Assembly (NCBI RefSeq): GCF_036373705.1
Contig: NC_089867.1
Coordinates: 1,798,001 to 1,862,000 of the forward strand
Length of the DNA: 64,000 nt
Source: Amia ocellicauda
Taxonomy: Eukaryota > Chordata > Actinopteri > Amiiformes > Amiidae
Direction: 5' to 3'
Shown here: one piece after another, positions 51,701 through 62,094 of the stretch
Layout of the letters: every line of letters starts with the position of its first letter
How positions within the stretch are numbered: position 1 is the first letter of the stretch
Translations under genes and position numbers: made by a program
The notes under the pieces: generated by a model
Told to the model about the DNA's origin: nothing
Seen by the model: the letters and a program-made list of their open reading frames with translations, nothing else
Database searches by the model: none

Positions 51701-53436
51701 AGAAAGAGCAGGGTCAGCTTGAGACGACAGAGGTTACTGGTGAGTAAAGAAGAGCCCAGAATTATACCTAACTATTTTGTCCAGACATGAGAACATTAGC
51801 CTATGGGAGCTGCCATCATTATTCTATAAGGATTATAATATTTAATTTATAGTAGACTGTTTGATACCACATTTGGTTATTGTAATTGTATTACCTTTCT
51901 GTATATACAACTCTTTGTAGTATAATGCCTCTCTTTTATCAATAACAACAGAAAAAATAGGAAGTTATAGCAATCAGTAAGGAGTTCCTCGATTGTTAAA
52001 CTACTAACAACAGGATGAGCAAGTATAACGAGGATCATAGGGAATGAACTCATTATGGTGATTTCATCCCTCTCTGAAGACTACTCATACACAAGACAAG
52101 TTTATTAGTCTCCTCTCATCTGTATATGTACCTGTGTTTTGAAAGACTTTGGTTGCAGATAGTGAGGTTTGAGAACCTCACCAAGCAGTATGTTAAAAGA
52201 AAAATCAGCTTTTTAAACTTTGCTGTATTCCATACACCCCAAACAGTGTTTGTAAATTAATGCATCCTACTCCAACTCTTACATTTTGGAGTCAGGTGGG
52301 CCCAAAAAAGCCATCGTGACCAATAAAAGTAGCATGCGTTTTAATGTGTATGCTTGTTGACTTATATACCTTAGTTTGGTCTAAAGTTCCTCTATAAATG
52401 GAAGTTAATTCATGGATTTACAAAATACTTCAGTGAAATACCAGTTTACAGGAGAGAACCCAAATAGTTAAGTTTTCCTTAGCAGTTTATGGTTGGAAAC
52501 ATAAACAAATGACTTGTACTGCACTGCTAATGCTGTTGTCTTGCGTCCCATTTCCTTATTTTTCAGTTACCAGCAAAGAGGAATGAAGCACAGGTCTCTT
52601 TTTACAAATCCTTGTGCTTGCAGTCAATCGGGAACAGAATGTGCTGCGAAAAGAAGCTTTTTGACAAAATGGAAATGGAAAGAAAAAAACATAAGAATCA
52701 CAGATACTTAATATGTGATTGTTACTTGCCAGTTGCCAAGTTGCAAATAAGCAATTCTCCTAGGTTATTGTCAGTAGACACCAGCGTGCCTTTTGTCCTT
52801 TGATTGTCTAATTTTGTAAATATTTTCACTTTACTAGTTATATAATCTATAGAAAAATAAGCCTGATTGAGCTATCATTACTTTTAAAGTTCTATATACA
52901 TTTTAAAAGTAATAACATAACTATCTCAAAGGTTATAATGCATGGAGAAGAAAGAATAAGAAGCTTTGATTTAACACAAACAGTAGTCTTCAGGTTACAC
53001 CCGTACAAATGTAACAAACAAACAAACTGTATGTGGCTTTATAAATGTATTTTAACAATATAAGACATGGGACCAAATTTATATATAATCTTGTAAGAAA
53101 GATTTTTTCCAACGGTGCTACATTTTATATAAAGAAACAAATACAAAACCTGACAGGTTGTAGAATTTGAAAGCTTGACATTTTTTCCATTCTTTTTAAA
53201 AAGTAAAAACATTACACTTTGCAAGCACCTATATTGGTTTATCAGAACTGTTTTCCACAAAACCAGTCTAAAGTAGTGGAAAAAATACAATCTTATCTTC
53301 TTATTGAATACCTTCAAACAAGGTCTGAAAAGTCAGTCTACTAGGACTACTTTAAAATCTTTGCACACAGGATTTGATGACTTATCTAGAATACCAAGAA
53401 TAATTTGGTACATCAACAATGTTCTGTATAAATAAA
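35990..53436 (+). CDS. ERICH5: Glutamate-rich protein 5, five coding exons
   Basis: ERICH5 (C8orf47) is an acidic, probably disordered vertebrate protein of unknown function. Exons: 35990-36083, 45525-46139, 50913-51032, 51653-51739, 52567-52586. The joined frame is 311 residues, all internal junctions phase 1. The N terminus MGCSSSTQTA carries the MGCSSS signature of the family, a myristoylation/palmitoylation-type context. Exon 2 encodes the acidic body rich in Glu, Pro, Ser and Thr. Exons 3 and 4 encode two copies of a GETEEKVEGETQ repeat that resembles the human C-terminal GETGEKVE region. Identification is supported by position between RPL30 and RIDA. The exon 2 acceptor reads GG instead of AG. 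AATAAA is at 53431-53436. From exon 2 onward the gene lies in a segment repeated at 56249. Confidence 0.87.
36676..36752. repeat. (AT)n microsatellite
   Basis: About 75 bp of TA dinucleotide repeat, the longest microsatellite in the window. Confidence 0.92.
37012..37166. mobile_element. Hairpin-type MITE, about 155 bp
   Basis: The left arm TAACACCAGTTTATAAAGCT is matched by AGCTTTATAAACTGGTGTTA at the right. The inverted arms are about 36 bp with few mismatches. No coding content. The superfamily is open; the TA at the ends is compatible with Tc1/mariner. Confidence 0.72.
38207..38344. mobile_element. hAT-type MITE nested in composite element
   Basis: 138 bp flanked by the perfect 8-bp repeat GGTTAGAT (38199-38206 and 38345-38352). 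The ends TAGGGGTTCCCAAAATG and the complement of GTTTGAAAACCGATG are imperfect inverted repeats. Confidence 0.8.
38446..38996. mobile_element. Palindromic MITE filled with AGATATCT tandem repeats
   Basis: A 551-bp element between perfect 9-bp direct repeats ACTATTCGT (38437-38445 and 38997-39005). The terminal inverted repeats ATGGCAAGCCAAATTATCAT and complement are essentially perfect. The interior is built mostly of about 20-25 bp units of the form AATCATTTAGAGATATCT in both orientations. A 9-bp duplication with long inverted repeats is reminiscent of Mutator-like elements, but the family is not recognised. Confidence 0.85.
39100..39426. mobile_element. Palindromic MITE related to the RPL30-intron copy
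   Basis: The ends CAGTGGTTCCCAAACCGGTC and the inverted GGTTTGGGAACCACTG, with sub-terminal CCCTACCCTGCTGGTTTTTG repeated in inverse near 39390. It is the same family as 21631-21890, but its target duplication is not clear. Confidence 0.8.
39853..45492 (+). other. ERICH5 intron 1, 3' part
   Basis: Some 5.6 kb of AT-rich intron. Reading frames here are short and without domains. A segment around 44540-44830 has the look of a diverged LINE-type repeat, but I cannot assign it. No gene or RNA is called. Confidence 0.55.
45525..46139 (+). CDS. ERICH5: ERICH5 exon 2 (acidic body)
   Basis: About 205 codons encode DMLPVPHDENYDNETIPDQV and a Glu/Pro/Ser/Thr-rich stretch to EAHVE, then a GTAGGA donor at 46140. 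The start is set by phase: exon 1 ends on the first base of a codon, and GTGATATG after a strong pyrimidine tract restores Gly-Asp-Met. The two bases before it are GG, not AG. The 3' part, from 45894, is repeated at 56249-56494. Confidence 0.82.
46507..47106. mobile_element. hAT-like non-autonomous element with minisatellite (copy 1)
   Basis: Perfect 8-bp target duplication GTCTTGTA (46499-46506 and 47107-47114). The ends TAGGACTGTCTCTGAAGG and the complement of CTTCAGGACAGCCCTA are inverted. Inside, 46585-46705 is a degenerate tandem repeat around CTTTTTGCATTTGTGTT. No transposase. The second copy, at 56862-57461, is part of the large duplication. Confidence 0.82.
47107..48183 (+). other. 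ERICH5 intron 2, middle part
   Basis: No gene or bounded element is recognised until the (AT)n run directly before the Tc1 element. The single-base difference from copy 2 (47804 C, 58159 G) lies here. Confidence 0.6.
48184..49384 (-). mobile_element. Tc1-like transposon with both ends (copy 1)
   Basis: Inverted ends CACTCACCTAAAGGATTATT and complement, flanked by TA on both sides within a TATATA context, total 1201 bp. The minus strand encodes a Tc1 transposase in pieces. The main frame at 48459-49073 covers part of the DNA-binding region through WSDESRFLL and QQDNAPCH, so the first two catalytic aspartates are present. The frame stops after KGRIISN and the PIE(H/N)LW part is in a different frame. 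The N terminus also lies in another frame. Inactive but rather well preserved. Confidence 0.9.
48459..49073 (-). pseudogene. Tc1-like transposase, main open frame (copy 1)
   Basis: 204 codons: RRMGRLIQADRRATLTEITT (helix-turn-helix region), WKNVAWSDESRFLL (first Asp), GGGGVMVWGMFSWHTLGP, then YFQQDNAPCHKGR (second Asp). The third catalytic residue is lost to a frameshift, so the enzyme is not expected to be active. Confidence 0.9.
49385..50096 (+). other. ERICH5 intron 2, 3' part
   Basis: No gene, RNA or bounded repeat recognised. Confidence 0.55.
50097..50266. mobile_element. PIF/Harbinger-like MITE, copy 2
   Basis: 170 bp, flanked by the 3-bp repeat CAT. The ends GGGCCAGATTAGATTTAAAC and TTTAATCTGGCCC match the family at 28188-28351 in the opposite internal orientation. 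It is also present at 60452-60621 through the large duplication. Confidence 0.82.
50389..50466. mobile_element. 78-bp Tc1/mariner-type mini-element
   Basis: TA-flanked inverted repeat: AATTAAGAGACCACTT near the left, AGTGGTCTCTTAATT near the right, with outer CAGCTTGGGAAA and TTTTCCAGAGCTG. Only the two ends of a Tc1-like element remain. It is duplicated at 60744-60821. Confidence 0.8.
50913..51032 (+). CDS. ERICH5: ERICH5 exon 3 (acidic repeat 1)
   Basis: 120 nt, acceptor TTTCCAG and donor GTGAGT, phase 1-1. It encodes GETEEKVEGETQLESAPAEQ, then TQPAEKEQGQLETTDSTPVT. Homologous to exon 4, including flanking intron sequence. Confidence 0.88.
51653..51739 (+). CDS. ERICH5: ERICH5 exon 4 (acidic repeat 2)
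   Basis: 87 nt, acceptor TTTCCAG and donor GTGAGT, phase 1-1. It encodes DETEEKVEGETQTEPAEKEQ, then GQLETTEVT. It is a shortened duplicate of exon 3: the LESAPAEQ stretch is missing and flanking intron sequences also match. Confidence 0.88.
52567..52586 (+). CDS. ERICH5: ERICH5 terminal coding exon
   Basis: After TTTTTCAG at 52566 the exon adds (V)TSKEE and a TGA stop at 52584-52586, keeping phase 1. The 3' UTR continues to the AATAAA at 53431-53436. Confidence 0.78.
53431..53436 (+). terminator. ERICH5: ERICH5 polyadenylation signal
   Basis: AATAAA about 850 nt after the stop codon, the first canonical signal in a plausible position. It faces the RIDA signal at 55144, so the two genes end tail to tail. 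Confidence 0.6.
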
Positions 53437-54652
53437 GATGACGTTACTAATACGTGGTTTCCAGTGTGTTATTGATTTAAAATTCCTCACAGATACACAT
53501 AATGAAATTTAATGAACATACTGTACATTTCAGTAGCAACATTCCTCACTTGGATATCTAATGATTATAGTGTTTATAATCAATACCCCCAAATAGTTAA
53601 CCCTCTGAAGACATCAGTGTAGAACGGGTGCTAGAACCTGGAGGCTGCCAGTTGGAAGTCTATATTCTGTGCAACTAGTTGGTTATTGACTTTGATTGCT
53701 GAACTCCATGGGGAGCTATACATGTGACTAAGTGATTTCCAAGGAGATTGACTTCCAGTGCACATGAGTTACCTATTGTTGTCTGGGAGCCTATTGGACT
53801 CTGGGTAACCAGGATGGCTTGGGTATATCTGCTCACATTGAAGCCCTTTAATTTACGTAGGTTTGAAAAACTGTTCCAATTGATGGAGTATTAAAGGGGG
53901 GGAAATAAATAAATACATAAAACAGGTTACTATTTTTTATGATCTCTTCAGAACAGTGTTCAACAGTTAAGTTACCTCTTGATTTAATGCTAAGACCTAT
54001 ATGCTTAAAAAAAATCAGGTGTTTGGGTACATTTTATTTGATCTAGTCTTCAGTAAAACAAAGGTTCATGCAGTGAGATGGAAAACATAATTATTTAAAT
54101 ATTATTTGAAAGGTTTTATACATACATTTTGAGACTGCTTGTTTGAAAAATAAGCACATGTAGTAAATGTAGGTAGAACTCCCCATGCCCGTTCTGGAAA
54201 GTATAACAATGGGGCAACATCTCTCCTTATCTTGGAAAGTCTGAACATCATGAACTTTGGCAGATTTGTTTTAGGGATGTACACACTGAGCAAGCTCTAA
54301 CACTATAACAGGAATCATTATACTATATGTAGATCATTTCTATAATCCATTCACAGCATATCAGTTTGCTGGTTATTTTGTTTCATGCATATACAACATA
54401 ATGAGAGGAAATTAGCATAATATTCAGATTTTCTGCAAAACACATCTGTCAGAAATGTGTATTTGAAATTTTATTTATCCAGATGTTAGTACATTTTAAT
54501 TTGCAAGGTCCATACTGTGTGGCTCATATTACACACATACTTAACATACAATCAACTAGTTTGGTGATGCTATCTACAGGGTCAGTTCCTGAAACTGATG
54601 CATATAGTTGTGCAACCATGATGGCAAATTGTAGAGATGTTTTGTAATAAAT
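53437..54652. other. ERICH5-RIDA intergenic sequence
   Basis: AT-rich spacer between two convergent genes, with no recognisable gene or element before the V-SINE. Confidence 0.55.
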
Positions 54653-54665
54653 GTTTTGGCCTTGG

Positions 54666-55003
54666 CACGGTGGTGTGGTGGTTAGCACTGCTGCCTCACA
54701 ACTCTAGGGTCCTGGGTGTGAGTCCTGGCTTGGGGGGCCTGTCTGTGTGGAGATTGCATGTTCTCCCCGTGTCCGCGTGGTTTGTCTCTGGGCACTCCGG
54801 TTTCCTCCCACCGTCCAAAGACATGCAGGTTAGGTTAACTGGCTTCTCTAAATTGCTGTGTGTGTGTGTGTGCTGCCCAGTGATGGACTGGCATCCTGTC
54901 CTGGGTGTATTCCTGCCTTGCACCTTATGCCTGCTAGGATCGGCTCCGGCTTCCCCTGTGACCCTCAACAGGATAAGTGGTTTTGAAGATGGATGGATGG
55001 ATG
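54666..55003 (+). repeat. Full-length V-SINE-like SINE with target duplication
   Basis: The 338-bp element lies between perfect 13-bp direct repeats GTTTTGGCCTTGG (54653-54665 and 55004-55016). The head is tRNA-derived, with an A-box-like GTGGTTAGCACTG and a B-box-like GGGTGTGAGTCC. The central conserved domain contains ATGTTCTCCCCGTGTCCGCG and CCAAAGACATGCAGGTTAGG, and the tail is (GGAT)n. Complete structure and perfect flanks indicate a relatively young insertion. Confidence 0.9.
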
Positions 55004-55143
55004 GTTTTGGCCTTGGAACAGCCTGAGGAAGGCCCTCTTGACACGATTTCAAAGCATAAATTATGTAGAATGTAAATATGATCTATAATTTGCAGTTGTG
55101 GTCCCAAATCTCAATTTGATTCCATGTTAATGATTTAAATTGG

Positions 55144-55591
55144 TTTATTTAAACATCATTAGTAAACATTAAAATAAGAAACACACTCAATTGGGAGTAC
55201 AGGCGTGCAAGTGAGGTACAACAACTGAAACATCTTTTTTGCTAGAAAATCTGAGCTTCACTTCACAATTTTTCAGGTCCAGATCACAGTTTGTGTAGGT
55301 ACTGGCCGGTTAGTCAGGATGATGCATCTTGAATAGGTCCCAGGACAGCAACTCCCTCAATCTCAACACGACCACCCTGTGAGTTGGAGAGAACCTGGTC
55401 AGAAATATGACTGAATAGAGTACTATAAACAATATATTTAAAATTATGATAATTACTTATGTATTGATGTGTTATATAATTACTGTATACCATTTACCCA
55501 CTGTAAATAAAATACATATAATATATGGAACTTACTCTGGGCAAGGCAGCAACCTGGAACGCAGCTCTTGCTGGAAAATTGTTATGAAAAA
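55144..55591 (-). CDS. RIDA: RIDA (reactive intermediate deaminase), last two exons
   Basis: RIDA (UK114/HRSP12, RidA family) hydrolyses reactive enamine/imine intermediates formed by PLP enzymes. Two minus-strand exons are seen: 55591-55536 encoding FHNNFPARAAFQVAALPR, and 55376-55314 encoding GGRVEIEGVAVLGPIQDASS with TGA. The residues align with the RidA C terminus (NFPARAAYQVAALPKGGxxEIE), including the conserved arginine and the EIE motif of the trimer active site. AATAAA is at 55149-55144. Earlier exons are not found before 56248, where the second duplication copy begins. In the first copy RIDA is thus a 3' fragment; an intact gene would have to use the second copy. Confidence 0.9.
55314..55376 (-). 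CDS. RIDA: RIDA last coding exon
   Basis: Acceptor CTCACAG upstream, phase 0, 20 codons and TGA. It encodes GGRVEIEGVAVLGPIQDASS, the C-terminal strand of the RidA fold with its EIE signature. Confidence 0.9.
   Translation of the reverse strand, partial: GGRVEIEGVAVLGPIQDASS
55536..55591 (-). CDS. RIDA: RIDA penultimate exon
   Basis: 56 nt between a CTACCAG acceptor and a GTAAGT donor. The frame is FHNNFPARAAFQVAALPR, with the catalytic-site arginine of NFPARAA. It joins in frame to the last exon. Confidence 0.9.
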
Positions 55592-56248
55592 CTGGTAGAA
55601 AACAATAAAGGAGCAATTAGTATTGGTAGTAAGACTTAATAGTGTATTGTAATACAAATAAGCACAAATCAGAAAAGGTTTTGTGATGGGTGACAAATAT
55701 AGAAGACCCCAGCTTTCACAAATAGGCTCTTTAAAATATAATTGTTTGATGGGTTAATGGGTTTTGAATACCTGCCAGATAAAATGTTTTAAACTTCTGA
55801 AATGGCACTATATTTCCAAAGAGGTTATGGAGTGCATTGTACTCCAGGTGTGCTCTGATACAGTGTGTTGGAGAGCTAGTTTGGATCTGCCAAACACTGA
55901 GAGGACTGTATGGCTTGTCTGCGATCCAATGTCTTTGCTTCTATAACTTAAGGCACCTTCCACCTTGAACCCACTCCCCATCTGTTCTGAAAATGGAACA
56001 CCTTGAAGAACATACACCTTCAAGCGTTTGTTATAAAATTGAAATAAGGTCATACAATTGAAAATCTATCTTTAAATTTATCAGCTTCTTCAGTTGCTGT
56101 AGACTAGAACAATTGCGTGGTGAACCCTGGGTGTGACAACACTGCCCACCTGACATACTGAATCCAAGCTGTGTAATACAACATCCCATTTCATAGAGCT
56201 TTATCATGTCTGAATGTTTGCATATTTGACTGCCATTAAGCTGCATAA
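55592..56248 (-). other. RIDA intron sequence cut by the duplication junction
   Basis: Presumed RIDA intron in minus orientation. I searched for the preceding exon (the ADINDFxTVN region) and did not find it. The junction with the second copy is at 56248/56249. Confidence 0.65.
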
Positions 56249-56494
56249 AATCTGTGACAGCTGCCGGTGAAGACAAACAAGATGAAACAGTACCCAGAGT
56301 TCCAGACACAGAGCAGGAAAGTGAATCCACTGTGAAGGAGAGTGTTGCAGGGGATATTACAGATGAGTCTTCTCCTTCTCCAGCTGAAGAGCAGGAAGTG
56401 GCACTTGTGACAGACACTGTGGCGGAGATTCCTTCCAGCTCTCCTGAGCCAGTGGAGGAGACAGCGACCAGTACCCCTGAGGCTCATGTTGAAG
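56249..56494 (+). pseudogene. ERICH5 exon 2, 3' part (second copy)
   Basis: The last 246 nt of exon 2 with donor at 56495, lacking the acceptor and first 369 nt. It is preceded by RIDA intron sequence, so it has no ERICH5 promoter or start of its own. Confidence 0.9.
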
Positions 56495-56861
56495 GTAGGA
56501 GCCATAATGTGCTGTGTATTATTGCGTTTGTAGATCTATATAAGTCAATAAAGGCTGAATAAGAATAAGAATAAGGATAACAATAAAAATAATGAAATTA
56601 ATAAAATGATGTGGACAATGCTATCCACTTTTAAACCAGTAAGAGTATCTTAGAAAATGTACGTAAACTTGCTATATTGAATTATTTGATTTTTAACAAG
56701 TTTTTAAAAAAGATTGATTAACAACATTGTTTATTACTGTCAAAGACCAAATAGAAGACAATACATTATAATAAACTTGGTTTATTATACAAAGATTCAT
56801 TATGTTTTACTCATTCACAGCCTGAATACCATGATATTACCAAATGTGTCTGTGTCTTGTA

Positions 56862-57461
56862 TAGGACTGTCTCTGAAGGTTCAAACGTTCGGAGGTTTGT
56901 TCGGTCTCCAGACCTTCGAATGTTTCCATTTGTGGTCTTCCTTTTGCATTTGAGTTCTGCTTTTTGTTTTTGTGTTTCTCTTTTTGTATTTGTGTTTTTC
57001 TTTTTGCATTTGTGTTCTGCTTTTTGTTTTTGTGTTTCTCTTTTTGCAATTGTGTTTTGCACTTCAGGGCCACCGTACTTTTCCCTTATTTAATATAATA
57101 CAAATTAAAGTCAACATACATATGTCACTGCACATACGTTTATTTTTTATCAGTAAGGTGCTTTTACTTGAAGGTTAACATGTTTCATGCAAGTAAAATC
57201 AATATAAACGGTGTGCTTGTAATGTATAAAAACATGATTACTGTTCTAGATAACTTATTTTAAACTACGAGGGGATGTTTTATTTTGTTAAATGGATAAC
57301 CTGTAAAAAAAAAAAGGATTTTAATTCAAATCTATACACTAATAGCTAATGTGAAGTTATCAATAAATTATGCAAATTAGCACCAACGAAGCTTCGAACC
57401 TAAGTTCGGTAATGTGTTCTGAACCTTCGATGGTCAAAATTTACTCTTCAGGACAGCCCTA
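56862..57461. mobile_element. hAT-like non-autonomous element (copy 2)
   Basis: Second-copy equivalent of 46507-47106, with the same GTCTTGTA flanks and internal minisatellite. Confidence 0.82.
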
Positions 57462-58538
57462 GTCTTGTAATACAAGGTGATCATATTTTCTGAGTTATAT
57501 CTGGATTCCTGAGTAGAGGAGCTTGGAATAATTAGTTAATTAATGTTTCTGAATGTTTCTGTTCTCATTTAACAAATCAGGACAAAGTAAAGTGGAGTTT
57601 CTTTTGAGGGTGAGAATGCATTTCACAGTTCATAACTGGAAAACAACCTCTCATCTTCTGTCATTTACAAAAAAACACAATATGTAACAACAGTAGCAGC
57701 AATAGTTCAGGATTTTTCAGAACCAAAGACCCATATGGGGTACCCAATACAGAGTACCAAGAAAACAGACTGACGACTGTCCCCTGCAATCAGGGACATA
57801 TTGTAACCCTTTAAATGTATGTAGAGTGTCCTATTCAAACCCTTTGTATTAAGCTGCGCACACTTAAGCAGAGAATGGACTAATTAATAAAAAATAGTAT
57901 AATTGAGATTTGCTGATTTTTAGGAATAATATGCAATTTACAGATTATTTGGAGATTATGTACATCATTTTTCTACACATGGCTGATGTGGATAGGAATT
58001 TTACAAATAAAAGATGACATGTGAATAAGGCCTTTCAAATTTACACTGCTGTGGTAATACTGGAATAACCACAGAAATAGCTTTTCAGTTAGGATGCAGA
58101 TTACCTTATCACTTCAATACCCAGTATATTTCCATAAGGAGTCCTGATGGATTCCGTGGACTTTTTGTTCTGCCCTGGAGCAAGTTTCTCTTAATTACAT
58201 GCTACTACTTATTTTGTCTCAGCTAATACATTTTTTCCATCCGACAGAAGTGTTTACCAGTTAAACAAAAATCTGCAAATATCATAAAAAGGAGAAATAC
58301 TGTGTATTTTATTTGGCCTAATTTTGGCCTAAATCTCAAGAGATCAGATGGATGCCTGTGAGTCTGCAGTCTTCCCATTGTTACCAGTTGATGTAGTTTG
58401 CAGACCGAGTAGTTTGTTTAAGTAATACATTAATTAGATGTTTTTTTTAGATGTGTTAGTTGCAGTTTGCTGGTCATTGAAGGAGAGGTTTTGGACAATA
58501 GGCAAAGTCACACACATATATATATATATATATATATA

Positions 58539-59739
58539 CACTCACCTAAAGGATTATTAGGAACACCATACTAATACTGTGTTTGACCCCCTTTCACCTT
58601 CGTGGCATTGATTCAACAAGGTGCTGAAAGCATTCTTTAGAAATGTTGGCCCATATTGATAGGATAGCATCTTGCAGTTGATTGAGATTTGTGGGATGCA
58701 CATCCAGGGCACGAAGCTCCTGTTCCACCACATCCCAAAGATGCTCTATTGGGTTGAGATCTGGTGACTGGGGGCCAGTTTAGTACAGTGAACTCATTGT
58801 CATGTTCAAGAAATCAATTTGAAATGATTCGACCTTTGTGACATGGTGCATTATCCTGCTGGAAGTACCCATCAGAGGATGGGTACATGGTGGTCATAAA
58901 GGGATGGACATGGTCAGAAACAATGCTCAGGTAGGCCGTGGCATTTAAACGATGCCCAATTGGCACTAAGGGGCCTAAAGTGTGCCAAGAAAACATCCCC
59001 CACACCATTACACCACCACCACCAGCCTGCACAGTGGTAACAAGGCATGATGGATCCATGTTCTCATTCTGTTTACGCCAAATTCTGACTCTACCATCTG
59101 AATGTCTCAACAGAAATCGAGACTCATCAGACCAGGCAACATTTTTCCAGTCTTCAACTGTCCAATTTTGGTGAGCTTGTGCAAATTGTAGCCTCTTTTT
59201 CCTATTTGTAGTGGAGATGAGTGGTACCCGGTGGGGTCTTCTGCTGTTGTAGCCCATCCGCCTCAAGGTTGTACGTGTTGTGGCTTCACAAATGCTTTGC
59301 TGCATACCTCGGTTGTAACGAGTGGTTATTTCAGTCAAAGTTGCTCTTCTATCAGCTTGAATCAGTCGGCCCATTCTCCTCTGACCTCTAGCATCAACAA
59401 GGCATTTTCGCCCACAGGACTGCCGCATACTGGATGTTTTTCCCTTTTCACACCATTCTTTGTAAACCCTAGAAATGGTTTGTGCGTGAAAATCCCAGTA
59501 ACTGAGCAGATTGTGAAATACTCAGACCGGCCCGTCTGGCACCAACAACCATGCCACACTCAAAATTGCTTAAATCACCTTTCTTTCCCATTCAGACATT
59601 CAGTTTGCAGTTCAGGAGATTGTCTTGACCAGGACCACACCCCTAAATGCATTGAAGCAACTGCCATGTGATTGGTTGGTTAGATAATTGCATTAATGAG
59701 AAATTGAACAGGTGTTCCTAATAATCCTTTAGGTGAGTG
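58539..59739 (-). mobile_element. Tc1-like transposon (copy 2)
   Basis: Second-copy equivalent of 48184-49384, with both inverted ends. The transposase frame at 58814-59428 has the same interruption after KGRIISN. It was copied by the segmental event, not by transposition. Confidence 0.9.
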
Positions 59740-60451
59740 TATATATATGAGGACTTATCATTATTTATAATCCCAATAATTTTTGACTGGTGTTATTTAA
59801 AATATCCCAATATCAGGAGATTAAAGAGACTGTAATACCTGCAGAGTAACAAGGAATAATGAGCATCTCAGTATGCCAGGAATGAACAGGATTCTAATAA
59901 TGCCAGGAGTGCAATCTGATATTAAGCTGCCATGGGAAGCTGGAGGAGAGCAGCACAACTGATAGCTACTGAAGGTGCTGAATGACTCATCTGTTGCCAA
60001 ATGGATTGCAGTTTAATTTCCCTGAGCATTTATTGACAGAGGCCCAGATGTTTAAGTAGCAATAGAATGGAGTGGGCACAGCCGTCCAATCTTGAAATTA
60101 AGAATTTCAATGAGTATGAATAGATAAGTAGTGGGCACTGTTGTGCTAGTGTCTTAAGCTTTACCATTAATGTGAACTTTTAATATGCTGAATCGATTTC
60201 CTATACAATTCTATGTGAGTTACCTTGATCACTGGAAAATTGTAAATGAATGTTAAAATTGGAGCACAGCAATCTATTAGCCATCTGTTAGTCAGTTTAA
60301 TCAGTTCACAATGGCTCAAGGAAGAGCGTGAAAGTCCAGGCTCCTTAATGTGCTTTCACCAACGGTCTCATATCAGTTTCACAATGACTGCCAACCTGTA
60401 AAGCTGAAAAATCATTTTAAGAACAGTACTCTTGCAGCCAAATGAGACCAT

Positions 60452-60621
60452 GGGCCAGATTAGATTTAAACTTTGAACCACCTGCTACAGAACTGTACTC
60501 AGTTGTAGCTTCATTTTTAGTAAGATGCCACTTTCTTCTAATCGTAAATGTAGCCGCTATGATGAACAGGTTTGTAGTTTTCTATTAGTGGGTGGGACAA
60601 TGTTTTGATTTAATCTGGCCC
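60452..60621. mobile_element. PIF/Harbinger-like MITE (copy made by duplication)
   Basis: Second-copy equivalent of 50097-50266, with the same CAT flanks. Confidence 0.82.
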
Positions 60622-60743
60622 CATGTGTTTATAAACGTTTAAAAACTTGTAACTACTTAAAGGTTACACTATTAGTCTCTTGGCTTCTTCTGCAGATACT
60701 GGAGGTTTATCTATTTTATTTGACAGAAAAATATAATTAAGTA

Positions 60744-60821
60744 CAGCTTGGGAAATAATTAAGAGACCACTTAACGTTGATTTCTGAACTTGGAGTGGTC
60801 TCTTAATTTTTTCCAGAGCTG
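60744..60821. mobile_element. 78-bp Tc1/mariner-type mini-element (second copy)
   Basis: Second-copy equivalent of 50389-50466. Confidence 0.78.
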
Positions 60822-61267
60822 TATATTTCTGAATATTTTGTATTGTTATCATATCACAAATATTACTGTATATCCCTTTCATTAATATTATATACACAAT
60901 CACTTTTCTGTTAAATTTATTTGGTTGTTAAAGCTGGATGGAGTATTTTAACATGTTGCCATGGAATTGACAGTTTAACAATCTGCTTTTCCTATTTGGT
61001 CAAGGACTTTGTGAACTCTTTATTCACTAATACTGTATGAAGTAGGTTTAATCTTTTAAACATCAATGTTTCCTCACATTTGAAGCACAATCAACACTGT
61101 CTAAATCCTCTCCTTTCTGCAATAATTACTAAAAGGTATGATATAAATTAGGGATGAATTGCTACAGTGGGACACCTGCCTGTACAGTGTAAATCAGAAG
61201 AATACAGGCATGGGGACTTGGTGAAGTAAGCATGTCTTAATTTACTCTCCATGATGACTGTTTCCAG

Positions 61268-61387
61268 GTGAGACTGAGGAGAAGGTGGAAGGTGAGACAC
61301 AGCTGGAATCAGCACCTGCAGAACAAACACAACCTGCAGAGAAAGAGCAGGGTCAGCTGGAGACAACAGACAGCACCCCAGTTACTG
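61268..61387 (+). pseudogene. ERICH5 exon 3 (second copy)
   Basis: Identical to 50913-51032, with both splice sites intact and phase 1-1. It could only be expressed by readthrough from the first copy. Confidence 0.88.
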
Positions 61388-62007
61388 GTGAGTAAAGAAG
61401 TTCCCAGTATTATACCTAAAGACTAATTTGTCCAGTCATGAGAACAATAGCCAGTTGCCATAATTACTGCCTGCTATAGACTTGAATAATAAACAGTGTT
61501 TAGGGTTCAGCGTTTATATGGAAAAGTCAGGAACATTTTTCTCATGATGTCTGTATGTTTCTAGAAATTAACTGGTATTCTGTTCTGATTTAGAACAAGA
61601 CGTATGGGAGTACGTATTTAAAGGTCTATGTGCCTCCTACTAATTTACATGAGAATGTTTTTTTAATATTGTGAGAACATCATGTGATGCCAAAAAAGAT
61701 TCCTGTATTTTTTTGTTTTGCAAATACCTGTGTTGTGCTACACCGTTTTGAGCTGGGAGTAATGCTCTCAGGTTAAAAAAGCTATGTTTACAGGGAATTT
61801 TACATCTATTTTGAACACATGATCGTGAGGATCGAGCTTGAATGAGCAATTTCCAAGAGCATCTAACCAGTTAGAACATTTTGTTGTCTTGATTGATTAA
61901 TGATTATAAGGCTATTTGCAGCAATTCATATTAAAAGAGTTACAGAGAGAAATGGGTAACTGGGGAAGTAAGTGTCTTAATTTACTCTCCATGGTGATTG
62001 TTTCCAG

Positions 62008-62094
62008 ATGAGACTGAGGAGAAGGTGGAAGGTGAGACACAAACAGAACCTGCAGAGAAAGAGCAGGGTCAGCTTGAGACGACAGAGGTTACTG
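62008..62094 (+). pseudogene. ERICH5 exon 4 (second copy)
   Basis: Identical to 51653-51739, with both splice sites kept. Confidence 0.88.

Larger units (their letters stand above)
45894..56248. repeat. Tandem duplication unit, first copy (10355 bp)
   Basis: The unit starts inside ERICH5 exon 2 and contains ERICH5 exons 3-5, an intact-ended Tc1 element, two MITE families, a V-SINE and the last two RIDA exons. It is followed at 56249 by a second copy at a constant offset. The start is defined where similarity begins: AATCTGTGACAG follows CTTCGG at 45894 but GCATAA at 56249. Confidence 0.95.

Noticed and set aside
54637..55052. Open frames of 118-129 codons on both strands
   Set aside because: They translate a V-SINE-like element, a non-coding tRNA-derived repeat.
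56254..56562. Independent short gene beginning in the second ERICH5 copy
   Set aside because: It is the truncated 3' part of exon 2 reading into intron; no ATG start, promoter or acceptor precedes it.
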